A stretch of 64,000 nucleotides of DNA from Clitoria ternatea (Eukaryota > Streptophyta > Magnoliopsida > Fabales > Fabaceae): NCBI GenBank assembly GCA_037962975.1, contig CM075673.1, positions 24,412,001 to 24,476,000 on the forward strand. Direction: 5' to 3'. Of this stretch, positions 23,383-34,767 are shown piece by piece. A program made the position numbers and the translations under genes. The notes beneath the pieces were generated by a model. The model saw only the letters and a program-made list of their open reading frames with translations. It was not told the DNA's origin and did not search any database. Position 1 is the stretch's first letter, and every line of letters begins with the position of its first letter.

Positions 23383-25370
23383 TTTGAATCAAAAATTAAA
23401 CTCGTAGGGAGTTTAATGGCCTCCCAGTTACAAAGTTCTGTGCCCGGTGAACAGAGGCGCACAAAGTTTGCATCATCATAAGAGTCGTCCTCAATAGCAG
23501 CCACTTGATCTGGATATATTAGGTCTGCGCTCCGAAAACTCTGATAAAGGTCACAGATAGGGATTCTTTTGATGCGAGGTTCGCGGCCTTCCAGGCGAGC
23601 TTTCCTTCTCTCCTTCTTCTCCTCTATAACCCTCCTTTTGTCGGCTTCAGAGGGTCTGTATCCTAAGCCAAATCCACCCTTATTCTCTAGTAATTGTACC
23701 ACTTTCAATTCTCCTTTTAGTCCATGTCCCAAACCTTTCCCTAGTTGATACCCATTTCACAACATCATTTTCGCTATCATCAAGGACGTATTTGACATAT
23801 GAGCTTTCATCATTGAGGCTCTTTCCCCTATGTAAGAAGCATTGGCGATTTCTAGTGCTTGAAAGGATGTCTCAAGAGCTTCTTTCGCTACTTCGATGTA
23901 AGGAGTGGATGAAGGTTTGCTAACCAAGAAATCTTCCTCTCCTGAAACAATTACTAGCTTGTTACCTATGATGAACTTCAGCTTTTGATGTAATGTGGAT
24001 GGGACCACTCTAACAGAATGGATCCATTGCCGACCCAATAAACAACTATATGCTGGTACGATATCCATGACTTGAAAAAGAACTGCAAAAGTACATGGAC
24101 CTACTTGGATAGGAATCTCAATTTCCCCCATTACCTCTCTTCGAGTCCCATCAAAGGCTCGCACTATCATGGTACTTGGTTTCATATGGGTCCCGTCAAA
24201 AGGTAATTTGGCAAGCGTAGATTTGGGCATAACATTAAGAGATGACCCATTATCCACGAGCACTTTTGCCAGAATATGGTCTTGGCATTTGACTGAGATA
24301 TGGAGGGCTTTGTTGTGCCCTATTCCCTCTGCTGGTATCTCATCATCGGTGAAAGTCAGATAGTTATCAGTGACAATGTGCCCCACTATCCCTTGGAATT
24401 TGTTAACAGAAATGTCACGGGTAACATGGGCTTCATTCAAAACTTTCATAAGTGTTTTCCTATGAGGTTCTGAATTAAGCAATAACGACAAAAGAGAAAT
24501 TTTTGCAGGCGTACGATTCAACTGGTTTACCACTTGGTACTCACTTTGACGAATGAATTTTAGAAATTTGTGGGTTTCTTCATCAGATACAGTACTTTTA
24601 ACCTCCTCAGTCTCTTTTTCATCAGCTTTAGCTTTTCCACTGCTAGCGTTTCTGATAGCGAACCTAGGGTCTTTTCTTAACTCTGGCGGAGTAAAAATTC
24701 TACCGCTTCAGGTAACTCCTCCTATTCCAGATATATTTATTACATCAGAGGAGGATGGTCCATCTACTTTAGAGCTTTTGGAAATTACATTCATATCATA
24801 TTTCCATGGCACAGCGTGAGAGTCCTTGAATGAAAAAGGAGTAGGTGTTTCGATAGTTACTGTTTGAGGCATTGGAGTATCAATTGGTGCAGAGCTCTTG
24901 GTATAGTAAATCACTAATGGTACGGGAGTTGGAACCTTCGGTTTCCCTTGGATCATATTTACGCCATCGGTATGGTGCTTATAGATTTGTACGAAATGAC
25001 TATCCATCAACCTTTAAAGGGTTTCATGAAAACTAAGGTCCCAAGATGCCTCTATCAATCCTGCCTTAATTAAATGACCATGAATTTCTTTCAATGGTGT
25101 TTTGATGTCACAGATGTTTTTCACATATTCCTCTATTTCTTCTATGACATTAACCCCAGAATCTTCATGATTAGACAAGGGATTTGTAGCCACATTCAGA
25201 TTTCCTTCCCGGAAATTAAGCCACTTGGCTTTAATCAAGTCTTGTACTTTACGTTTCAAAGCCAAACAGTTTTCTGTTGAGTGCCCTGGTGCCCCAGCAT
25301 GATAGTCACATTGAGCATTTGGATCATATCCTTTGGGATAAGGTGGTCCAAGAATTGTGGAAGGACAAGG
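23383..25370 (-). pseudogene. Ogre gag C-terminus, protease and G-patch-like segment
   Basis: On the minus strand the segment opens with a CHHC zinc motif (CDYHAGAPGHSTENC, 25310-25266), passes a variable linker, then protease (AKVLVDNGSSLNVMP, about 24262-24220; SCLLGRQWIHS) and a glycine-rich block (NGYQLGKGLG, about 23754-23725) like the G-patch known from Ogre. Stops are at 25014, 24708 and 23757 (5'-most base of each codon on the plus strand), all in one otherwise continuous frame. The first residues continue from the gag segment that ends at 34768; the Tekay-like element splits them. Confidence 0.9.
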
Positions 25371-27729
25371 TGTAACATCCCTGATATTTTAATGAAAATT
25401 ATGAAATGGGAAATGTTAGTGAATGTTTAGAAATTCTATTTAGTATTTATTCTGTTTGAGCCGGTGTCGAGATCGGTCTCAGAAGCGCGGACAGGCAGAG
25501 CTGAAGATCGGATGAGTAAGGAAGAGCGGGCAGGGCTAGGCGGTCTGGTCCAACCGTTGTGAGGAGAGCGCCTCACACGGTGTCATAGCCCGGATCAACC
25601 TCATACTAACTGAAACAACGAGTGTGTTTGACAAAGAGTCGAGAGTGGATGATATATCCGACCTCTCAAGTTGTAGCTCGGATTTTCGAGGTATGAACAT
25701 TAAGTTAGGACGGCGGGGCCGATATTTATATCGGGCCTATACTCTTGCGAATTATTTGAGGATTGTGACTACTTAGACGTTGGGGGGATAGACACGTGTA
25801 ATTGATTTGATAACTATGCAATATTTTAAAATAGTGGAATTGATTAAATTTAGTAAGAATACAAATAAAATAAAGGAAAAGACGATCTTGCCATGAACCA
25901 TATATATATAAGAAGATTCTCTTCCTTCCCTCTGGATTATTCACAAGTTACCTTTGCTATCAGTTTGTTCCTTCTCTTCCGTTTTTCTCTTCTCTCTTAA
26001 CGCTGATCTGCATGCACTGGAGTGAGACTCCATTTGTGTCTGAACTTCAATTTAACCCCATTCCTGTGATCGAGACTTCAAGGTGAGTCTACTGATCCGT
26101 TCCAATTATGATTCCCTTATTTCTTTTATTCTTTAGCTGTTAAGGGCCATGCATGGCTATATTCGTGGCTGTTCTCCACTCCTCTGGTGAGTGTGAGTCT
26201 AGATGTTGTCCATGAACTAGGGGCGTGGAGGTGATGAGCTATACTTTATGATTCGTAGGTAGTAGGCTAAACAGCGGAAGACTGAGTGAAGAAGTTGAGA
26301 CTGCGAAACCAGTTCTCGGAGGAAAGAATCGACACAAAGAACAGATCATCGAAGCGTGGAATCAGAGTAAGGGGGTGTTCGGGTTATAATTAATTAGAAT
26401 AGGACTCGCTTCTAATTCAGGTCCTTGGGTTGCGTAAACGGGTTAAGGAAAATGTTACTAAACGTGGTGTGTGTTTATACTTGTGCATGTGTGATAGTGT
26501 ACATTGATGAGTTGAGAATTGGGTGTGTGGTTGAGTTATCATGCATGATCTTGAAATATTTAATATTGACGTAATCAGTGTTATGCGACTCCGGGTTAGC
26601 AAGCAGGCTACCCGAGGGATGAGAAAATTGATATCTAATGTGAAATGATCAGTGTTATGCGACTCCGGGTTAGCAAGCAGGTTACCCGAGGGATGAGAAA
26701 ATTGATATCATTATGAAAGGTAAATTGTTGAATGATTATGTGGTATGGGATGGCCGACGGTATATGATAGCCCCTCATTTCCGTCTCCCGTGGTTTTCGT
26801 GCCCAGTTGAGCTACCCAGTGGTCAAGTAGGACCCAGTGGTCGAGGTGGAGAGTCAAGCAGGACTCAGTGAACCAAGCAGGGTTCACGGGGTGTCAAGTA
26901 GGACCCCCAGCTGAAGGCCAATCCTTTAGTATCCGAATACTAGGAGTCAGATTGTATGAGAGTCAGTTGTGATCATGATGCATGTAATGAATGTGAGGTA
27001 TGTAATGAATGCGATGAATGTGAGGAAATGGATGGAATTGTGTAGTTGGTTTAATACAGTTACTGCATGAAATACTCTATGTTTCGGTATGTTTATTTAG
27101 AAGTAATGATTGATGTGTATGTATAGATATGCATGTGTATTTGTTAAGATCCGTTCTAAATTAATTATTATGCCAAACACTCACCCTTGTATTTTTTTTT
27201 AGTAACCAGAGTCAGGGAGGGGGAAGGAGCCGTGGAGCTGGGCCAAGGGGGAGAACGGTGCCAAGGTCCGGATGAATTTGAGTGACTCTTTATAGAGTCT
27301 TATTTGTGTATAAAAACTTCTTATTATAGTTACTAGTTGTGTGTAATACAGACCGGATCGAATGAAAAATATATTTCAAAAATATATTACTGTTATGTGC
27401 ATATGTTTTTTATGGTAACTTCTTGGGTTCACTGGACCATTTGCTAGAGCGAAGTTTTGGGAGTCCGGTTGTATGTTTTGTATAATTCGATGTGCGAAAG
27501 GTGTTCGTTCACGAACAGCACCTCGTCTAAGTGAGAGTCCGGAATCTCGCTTAGACGAGTAGGGGCCTCGCGCAAGTGAGACGCCCTGATTTCCTTTCTC
27601 TCATCCGTTGTGTTCATATTACATTGTTTTTCTCTAAATATCGATTAATTTTCAAGGAAAAGGGAGAATTTATTGTAAAATGTAATCGTTTGAATAAAAA
27701 TAAATGTAAAAATAATTTAGGACGTTACA
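25371..27729 (+). repeat. 5' LTR of the intact Tekay-like element
   Basis: 2359 bp, TGTAACATCC to GGACGTTACA. It contains a TATA-like run (25900-25912), a tandem duplication of 74 bp (units from 26574 and 26648), and two adjacent hairpins near its 3' end (27502-27517 and 27522-27559). Confidence 0.96.
25900..25912 (+). promoter_or_regulatory. Putative LTR TATA box
   Basis: ATATATATATAAG sits inside the LTR with pyrimidine-rich sequence 20-40 bp downstream (TTCTCTTCCTTCCCTC), a usual layout for a plant LTR promoter. The same run is in the 3' LTR at about 32936-32948. Confidence 0.5.
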
Positions 27730-27731
27730 CT

Positions 27732-27743
27732 TGGTATCAGAGC
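27732..27743 (+). other. Primer binding site, initiator tRNA-Met type
   Basis: TGGTATCAGAGC starts two bases after the LTR end. It is the standard complement to the 3' end of plant initiator methionine tRNA, used by most chromoviruses. Confidence 0.95.
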
Positions 27744-27913
27744 GGTTCTTTCTAGAGCCGGTGTGTGGGCCGATCTAATGATTGTGATAATTTATGAAAG
27801 TTGATTGTATTTTGTTGTGTTGAGATTACGTGTGGTCTGGCACCGTTCCCTTGGCACTCCACTGGCGTAGTATTCTATGAATATAAGGTAAGTTTACAAT
27901 CCCCTGACTAATC

Positions 27914-30900
27914 TTGGTTATTAATGGTGATGTGTTTGCTCATTGTAGAATTACAATGGCCGGAGAGACCAATTCTGGGGGAGGAGATGATTTCTTCTCT
28001 AGATTTACTCAGCTGATGAGTAGGACCGAGTCCGGTCCCACTCTGGATAAATTCCTGAAAAGGAATCCTCCGACTTACAAGGGGGGACACGACTACGATG
28101 GGGCATATATCTGGATTAGGGATATCGAGCAAGTTTTTGAATATTTTGAGTGTTTTGGGGAGCAAAAGGTTTTATTTGCTACATATCAATTGAAAGATGA
28201 GGCTAGAGTATGGTGGTCTCGCGTGAAGGTGCAAATGAACGCAGCCAATGAGCCGTTAGTATGGGCGAATTTTCGAAGGAGGTTCCTTGTTAAATACTTC
28301 CCGGACAACTACAAAATCCGGAAAGAAATGGAATTCCTGAAGTTAGAGCAAGACCGGATGTCTGTAGCTGAGTACACCAGTAAGTTTGATGAGCTGTGTG
28401 ATTTTTACCACCCTTTCTCGTTAGAAGGGACTGAAGGTAGCAAGTGCTCCAAATACGAAGCTGGACTACGGATTGAGCTCCGTAGTGTAATCGTACCGAT
28501 GGAGATTAGGGACTATCCAACCTTGGTGAACAAAGCAAGACTGACTGAAGAAGTGCAGTTACAAAGGATGTCCCAGCCAAGAGATAAAAAGCCATTGAAG
28601 GCAAAAGGATTCAGCTTCAAGAGGATGGGTCAATTCTTTCGGGGCGGCAAGTCTTATGCTACCTCCTCATCCTCCTCTGGTCGAGGTTCCACTGGTCGAT
28701 CAGGTAATCCCCCTGGGAATCGTACATGCTACAATTATGGTCAGGAGGGACACATTGCTAAACATTGCCAAGCTAATCAGATTGTGTGCTTCCAGTGTGG
28801 ACGACCAGGGCACCTCAGGCCCGATTGCCCTCAGAGGCAGCAGCAGGGCAGGACGGATAACCGAACTAACTCTTCTGGGAACCGGGGTTCCAACTTCTCG
28901 AGAGGAGGTCGGAATGGAGCTGGTAGAGGGAACCCACAAGCGGGAAGATATGACGCCCAATCTAGTGATGCCCAAAACGCCATGACTGGGCGTGTATTCG
29001 TATTTGATGCTTCAGAGGCTACGAGGAATGACAATCTGGTACAGGGTAAGTGCCTTATCTGTGGTTATCTGGTTGATGTGATTTATGATTCAGGTGCCAC
29101 CCATTCCTTTATTTCGGAAAGTTGTGTGCGACGGCTTGGTCTGCCAATCAGTTTAATGGAGAACGCTCTTATTGTTTCCACTCCAACTGGTTCTACTTTC
29201 CGTGCAACTACAGTGTGTAGGGAACTGCCGATGCAAATAGAAGCCCGTACTTTTCGAGTAAATTTTATTTGTATGCCCTTGAAGGACTTAGACGTTATTC
29301 TAGTTCTTGATTGGCTTGCTGCTAATCATGTGTTGGTCGACTGTTATCGGAAGAATATTGTTTTCTCCCAGGAACTTGACGTGAAGAACGGGGTGAGCGA
29401 TGTCCTAACCACGTATGTTGTTTTATTCGCTTCGGAGGGTCGACATAACCTCCTGCTAAATGATATTCCGATTGTTTGTGAATTTCCTGACGTTTTTCCG
29501 GAAGAAATTCCGGAGCTACCTCCCAGTCGAGAGATTGATTTCTCTATCGACTTGATTCCCGGGGCAGAACCGGTGTCCCGAGCGCCATATAGAATGTCTT
29601 CGGTGGAATTAACCGAAGTGAAGAAACAAGTAAACGAATTACTAGAAAAGGGCTTTATCCGACCTAGTGCCTCACCCTGGGGCGCTCCGGTGTTATTGGT
29701 AAAGAAAAAGGACGGTAGTATGCGAATGTGCATTGATTACCGACAACTGAACAAACTGACCATCAAAAATAAATATCCACTACCCCGGATTGATGATTTA
29801 CTGGACCAGTTGCGAGGCGCCGCTGTGTTCTCTAAGATTGACTTGAGATCGGGATACCACCAAATCCGAGTGAGGTCGGAGGATATCCCAAAGACAGCAT
29901 TCCAGACTCGTTATGGGCACTTTGAGTACGTAGTAATGCCCTTTGGAGTAACAAACGCTCCTGCCATTTTTATGGATTATATGAATCGGACCTTTCAACC
30001 GTACTTGGATCAGTTTGTGGTTGTATTCATTGATGACATTTTGGTATACTCGAGGTCGGACGAGGAGCATGCTCAACATCTTCGACTTGTTTTACAAGCA
30101 CTCCGCGAGAAGAAGTTGTACACTAAATTATCTAAGTGTGAGTTCTGGAAGAGTAGTGTACAATTCTTAGGGCATGTAATTTCCCAGGAAGGAGTCTCAG
30201 TCGATCCGACAAAAATTGAGGCGGTTATGACTTGGGAGACACCGAATTCAGTAACTGAAATCCGGAGTTTCCTTGGATTAGCTGGATACTATCGACGTTT
30301 CATTGGGGGGTTCTCTCGGATAGCACTCCCTCTGACTCGATTGACAAGGAAAGGAAACCCTTTCGTGTGGTCGGAGAAATGTGAATTAAGTTTCCAAACT
30401 CTGAAGCAGTGTTTAACTATTGCGCCTGTGCTTGCACTGCCCGATGTGACCAAAGAATTTGAAGTATATTGTGATGCGTCCAAATTTGGAGTGGGGTATG
30501 TGTTGATGCAAGCAGATCGAGCAATTGCCTATGCTTCAAGGCAATTGAGGCCACATGAGGAGAATTACCCGACCCATGACCTGGAACTCGCAGCAGTAGT
30601 GTACGCACTGAAGATTTGGCGCCATTACCTGTATGGAGCTCGCTTTGTAGTATTCAGCGACCACAAGAGTTTAAAGTATTTATTTGATCAAAAGGAGCTA
30701 AATATGAGACAGAGGAGATGGATGGAGTATTTGAAAGATTATGACTTCGATTTGAAGTATCACCCGGGCAAAGCAAATGTTGTGGCAGATGCATTAAGCA
30801 GGAAGGTATTACACGTGGCTTACTTAATGGGCAGAGAACAAGAATTGCTAGAAAGCTTTAGGGATTTGAATATTGGAGTGGTCATGAGTGCGCCAAATCG

Positions 30901-32371
30901 AATGACGATTGGAATGTTAAAAATCTCCAATGAATTTCTGGAGTCTGTAATGGCCGCGCAGAAAGACGATGAAGAGTTACTAAAGTTGATCGACAGTCAG
31001 GCCCAAGGTAAAAATGAGGAGATAACTCGAGGTGAGGATGGAGTATGGAGATTCAGGAATCGAGTTGTGGTGCCTGCACATGGAGGCTTCAGGCAGGCTG
31101 TGCTAGTAGAAGCACACAAGAGCTCTCTAAGTATACATCCAGGAGTGACAAAAATGTATCATGACTTAAGAAAGGAATTTTGGTGGCCAAACATGAAGAA
31201 GGCAATAATCGAGTATGTGAAATCCTGTGTTATATGTCAGAAGTGCAAGGTTGAGCACCAACGACCTCCAGGTTTGCTTCAACCTCCAGAAATTCTGATC
31301 TGGAAGTGGGAAAGTATCACCATGGACTTCGTGTCCGGACTACCTCGTACTCAAGCCGGATACAACGCGATTTGGGTAATTGTTGATCGACTAACTAAAT
31401 GTGTGCATTTTCTGGCAATAAATATGAAGTGGTCGTTAGATCGATTAGCTAAGTTGTACATTGCTGAGGTCGTACGACTGCATGGTGTGCCCTCAAGTAT
31501 TATCTCCGATCGGGATCCTCGATTTACTTCAAGGTTTTGGGGGAGTTTGCAACAACAATTGGGTACTGAGCTTAAATTGAGTTCGGCTTACCATCCCCAA
31601 ACCGATGGTCAATCAGAACGGACTATACAGACTCTTGAAGATATGTTAAGAGCATGTGTGCTGGAGCAGGGCGGATCATGGGAGAAATACTTGCCCTTGG
31701 TGGAATTTGCATATAATAACAGTTACCATAGCAGCATTGGGATGGCTCCATACAAAGCTCTTTATGGTCGGAAATGTCGTACCCCATTATGTTGGAATGA
31801 GAACGGCGATGCCCTTCATCTAGGGCCTGAGATGATTCAAGAGATGAACAAACAAATCACTTTAATCCGAGAGAAGATAAAAATTGCTCAAGACCGGCAA
31901 AAGAGCTATTATGACAATCGGCATAGACCCCTTGAATTCCAAGTGGGTGATCGGGTGTTCCTAAGAATTTCGCCAACCAAGGGTGTAGGTCGAATTTTGA
32001 AGAGTCAAAAGCTTAATCCGAAGTATATTGGACCATACCAAATACTAGAGCGGATTGGTGAAGTCGCATATCGGCTGGATCTTCCCCAATCATTGACTAA
32101 CATCCACAACGTGTTCCACGTATCACAACTTCGAGCCTACATTCCGTGTGATACAATGATTGTACCGAGTGATTCCATTGAAGTGAAGAAAAACCTGACA
32201 GTGGAGGCTGTACCGGTTAGCATTGAAGAGCACCAAACCAAACGTTTAAGGAACAAGGAGGTACCGCTGGTAAAGGTGAAGTGGCAGAATTTTCATTGGA
32301 TAAACTACACTTGGGAGTTAGAATCCGATATGAGGCGGATGTACCCTCATCTTTTTCAACCGGAACACTGA
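27914..32371 (+). CDS. Gag-pol polyprotein of the intact Tekay-like element
   Basis: 1485 codons without interruption. The more likely start is Met15 at 27956 (MAGETNSGGG), which opens the conserved gag. Domains by residue: gag core about 45-230; zinc knuckles C272-C285 and C292-C305; protease D392 (YDSGATHSF); RT with FIDDILVYS at 705-713; RNase H from D854 (CDASKFGVG) with the DLELAAVVYAL block; integrase HHCC zinc region about 1075-1115; core D1138, D1199, E1235 with the exact D-35-E spacing; chromodomain-type tail about 1430-1480. The polyprotein makes particles, copies RNA to DNA and integrates it. All key residues I can check are present. Confidence 0.97.
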   Translation: MVINGDVFAHCRITMAGETNSGGGDDFFSRFTQLMSRTESGPTLDKFLKRNPPTYKGGHDYDGAYIWIRDIEQVFEYFECFGEQKVLFATYQLKDEARVWWSRVKVQMNAANEPLVWANFRRRFLVKYFPDNYKIRKEMEFLKLEQDRMSVAEYTSKFDELCDFYHPFSLEGTEGSKCSKYEAGLRIELRSVIVPMEIRDYPTLVNKARLTEEVQLQRMSQPRDKKPLKAKGFSFKRMGQFFRGGKSYATSSSSSGRGSTGRSGNPPGNRTCYNYGQEGHIAKHCQANQIVCFQCGRPGHLRPDCPQRQQQGRTDNRTNSSGNRGSNFSRGGRNGAGRGNPQAGRYDAQSSDAQNAMTGRVFVFDASEATRNDNLVQGKCLICGYLVDVIYDSGATHSFISESCVRRLGLPISLMENALIVSTPTGSTFRATTVCRELPMQIEARTFRVNFICMPLKDLDVILVLDWLAANHVLVDCYRKNIVFSQELDVKNGVSDVLTTYVVLFASEGRHNLLLNDIPIVCEFPDVFPEEIPELPPSREIDFSIDLIPGAEPVSRAPYRMSSVELTEVKKQVNELLEKGFIRPSASPWGAPVLLVKKKDGSMRMCIDYRQLNKLTIKNKYPLPRIDDLLDQLRGAAVFSKIDLRSGYHQIRVRSEDIPKTAFQTRYGHFEYVVMPFGVTNAPAIFMDYMNRTFQPYLDQFVVVFIDDILVYSRSDEEHAQHLRLVLQALREKKLYTKLSKCEFWKSSVQFLGHVISQEGVSVDPTKIEAVMTWETPNSVTEIRSFLGLAGYYRRFIGGFSRIALPLTRLTRKGNPFVWSEKCELSFQTLKQCLTIAPVLALPDVTKEFEVYCDASKFGVGYVLMQADRAIAYASRQLRPHEENYPTHDLELAAVVYALKIWRHYLYGARFVVFSDHKSLKYLFDQKELNMRQRRWMEYLKDYDFDLKYHPGKANVVADALSRKVLHVAYLMGREQELLESFRDLNIGVVMSAPNRMTIGMLKISNEFLESVMAAQKDDEELLKLIDSQAQGKNEEITRGEDGVWRFRNRVVVPAHGGFRQAVLVEAHKSSLSIHPGVTKMYHDLRKEFWWPNMKKAIIEYVKSCVICQKCKVEHQRPPGLLQPPEILIWKWESITMDFVSGLPRTQAGYNAIWVIVDRLTKCVHFLAINMKWSLDRLAKLYIAEVVRLHGVPSSIISDRDPRFTSRFWGSLQQQLGTELKLSSAYHPQTDGQSERTIQTLEDMLRACVLEQGGSWEKYLPLVEFAYNNSYHSSIGMAPYKALYGRKCRTPLCWNENGDALHLGPEMIQEMNKQITLIREKIKIAQDRQKSYYDNRHRPLEFQVGDRVFLRISPTKGVGRILKSQKLNPKYIGPYQILERIGEVAYRLDLPQSLTNIHNVFHVSQLRAYIPCDTMIVPSDSIEVKKNLTVEAVPVSIEEHQTKRLRNKEVPLVKVKWQNFHWINYTWELESDMRRMYPHLFQPEH

Positions 32372-32390
32372 TTTCGGGGACGAAATCTCC

Positions 32391-32406
32391 TTTTAGGGGG
32401 GGTGAG
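32391..32406 (+). other. Polypurine tract of the intact Tekay-like element
   Basis: TTTTAGGGGGGGGTGAG directly precedes TGTAAC of the 3' LTR; the G-rich run is the plus-strand primer. Confidence 0.85.
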
Positions 32407-34767
32407 TGTAACATCCCTGATATTTTAATGAAAATTATAAAATGGGAAATGTTAGTGAATGTTTAGAAATTCTATTTAGTATTTATTCTGTTTGAGCCGG
32501 TGTCGAGATCGGTCTCAGAAGTGCGGACAGGCAGAGCTGAAGATTGGATGAGTAAGGAAGAGCGGGCAGGGCTAGGCGGTCTGGTCCAACCGTTGTGAGG
32601 AGAGCGCCTCACACGGTGTCATAGCCCGGATCAACCTCATACTAACTGAAACAACGAGTGTGTGTGACAAAGAGTCGAGAGCGGATGATATATCCGACCT
32701 CTCAATTGTAGCTCAGATTTCCGAGGTATGAACATTAAGTTAGGACGGCGGGGCCGATATTTATATCGGGCCTATACTCTTGCGAATTATTTGAGGATTG
32801 TGACTACTTAGACGTTGGGGGGATAGACACGTGTAATTGATTTGATAACTATGCAATATTTTAAAATAGTGGAATTGATTAAATTTAGTAAGAATACAAA
32901 TAAAATAAAGGAAAAGACGATCTTGCCATGAACCATATATATATAAGAAGATTCTCTTCCTTCCCTCTGGATTATTCACAAGTTACCTTTGCTATCAGTT
33001 TGTTCCTTCTCTTCCGTTTTTCTCTTTTCTCTTAACGCTGATCTGCATGCACTGGAGTGAGACTCCATTTGTGTCTGAACTTCAATTTAACCCCATTCCT
33101 GTGATCGAGACTTCAAGGTGAGTCTACTGATCCGTTCCAATTATGATTCCCTTATTTCTTTTATTCTTTAGCTGTTAAGGGCCATGCATGGCTATATTCG
33201 TGGCTGTTCTCCACTCCTCTGGTGAGTGTGAGTCTAGATGTTGTCCATGAACTAGGGGCGTGGAGGTGATGAGCTATACTTTATGATTCGTAGGTAGTAG
33301 GCTAAACAGCGGAAGACTGAGTGAAGAAATTGAGACTGCGAAACCAGTGCTCAGAGGAAAGAATCGACACAAAGAACAGATCATCGAAGCGTGGAATCAG
33401 AGTAAGGGGGGTGTTCGGGTTATAATTAATTAGAATAGGACTCGCTTCTAATTCAGGTCCTTGGGTTGCGTAAACGGGTTAAGGAAAATGTTACTAAACG
33501 TGGTGTGTGTTTATACTTGTGCATGTGTGATAGTGTACATTGATGAGTTGAGAATTGGGTGTGTGGTTGAGTTATCATGCATGATCTTGAAATATTTAAT
33601 ATTGACGTAATCAGTGTTATACGACTCCGGGTTAGCAAGCAGGCTACCCGAGGGATGAGAAAATTGATATCTAATGTGAAATGATCAGTGTTATGCGACT
33701 CCGGGTTAGCAAGTAGGCTACCCGAGGGATGAGAAAATTGATATCATTATGAAAGGTAAATTATTGAATGATTATGTGGTATGGGATGGCCGACGGTATA
33801 TGATAGCCCCTCATTTCCGGCTCCCGTGGTTTTCGTGCCCAGTTGAGCTACCCAGTGGTCAAGTAGGACCCAGTGGTCGAGGTGGAGAGTCAAGCAGGAC
33901 TCAGTGAACCAAGCAGGGTTCATGGGGTGTCAAGTAGGACCCCCAGCTGAAGGCCAATCCTTTAGTATCCGGATACTAGGAGTCAGATTGTATGAGAGTC
34001 AGTTGTGATCATGATGCATGTAATGAATGTGAGGTATGTAATGAATGCGATGAATGTGAGGAAATGGATGGAATTGTGTAGTTGGTTTAATACAGTTACT
34101 GCATGAAATACTCTATGTTTCTGTATGTTTATTTAGAAGTAATGATTGATGTGTATGTATAGATATGCATGTGTATTTGTTAAGATCCGTTATAAATTAA
34201 TTATTATGCCAAACACTCACCCTTGCATTTTTTTTTTAGTAACCAGAGTCAGGGAGGGGGAAGGAGCCGTGGAGCTGGGCCAAGGGGGAGAACGGTGCCA
34301 AGGTCCGGATGAATTTGAGTGACTCTTTATAGAGTCTTATTTGTGTATAAAAACTTCTTATTATAGTTACTAGTTGTGTGTAATACAGACCGGATCGAAT
34401 GAAAAATATATTTTAAAAATATATTACTGTTATGTGCATATGTTTTTTTATGGTAACTTCTTGGGTTCACTGGACCATTTGCTAGAGCGAAGTTTTGGGA
34501 GTCCGGTTGTATGTTTTGTATAATCCGATGTGCGAAAGGTGTTCGTTCACGAACAGCACCTCGTCTAAGTGAGAGTCTGGAATCTCGCTTAGACGAGTAG
34601 GGGCCTTGCGCAAGTGAGATGCCCTGATTTCCTTTCTCTCATCCGTTGTGTTCATATTACATTGTTTTTCTCTAAATATCGATTAATTTTCAAGGAAAAG
34701 GGAGAATTTATTGTAAAATGTAATCGTTTGAATAAAAATAAATGTAAAAATAATTTAGGACGTTACA
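32407..34767 (+). repeat. 3' LTR of the intact Tekay-like element
   Basis: 2361 bp, about 98.8 percent identical to 25371-27729, same termini. Followed by CAAGG (34768-34772) and Ogre gag. The 60-72-codon frames in it also occur in the 5' LTR and are not genes. Confidence 0.96.

Larger units (their letters stand above)
25371..34767 (+). mobile_element. Complete Tekay-like Ty3/gypsy chromovirus
   Basis: 9397 bp, TSD CAAGG on both sides (25366-25370, 34768-34772). Structure is 5' LTR, PBS, one 1485-codon gag-pol frame, PPT, 3' LTR. The LTRs differ at about 29 positions in 2360 bp by hand count (about 1.2 percent), so insertion is recent. Zinc knuckles, protease, RT, RNase H, integrase and a chromodomain-type tail place it in the Tekay/Del group of chromoviruses. 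Nothing visible breaks the coding frame, so the copy could be autonomous. It is inserted in the Ogre gag gene in the opposite orientation. Confidence 0.96.

Noticed and set aside
25726..26602. Short frames repeated at 25.7-26.6 kb and 32.8-33.6 kb
   Set aside because: They are identical because they lie in the two LTRs of the intact Tekay-like element.
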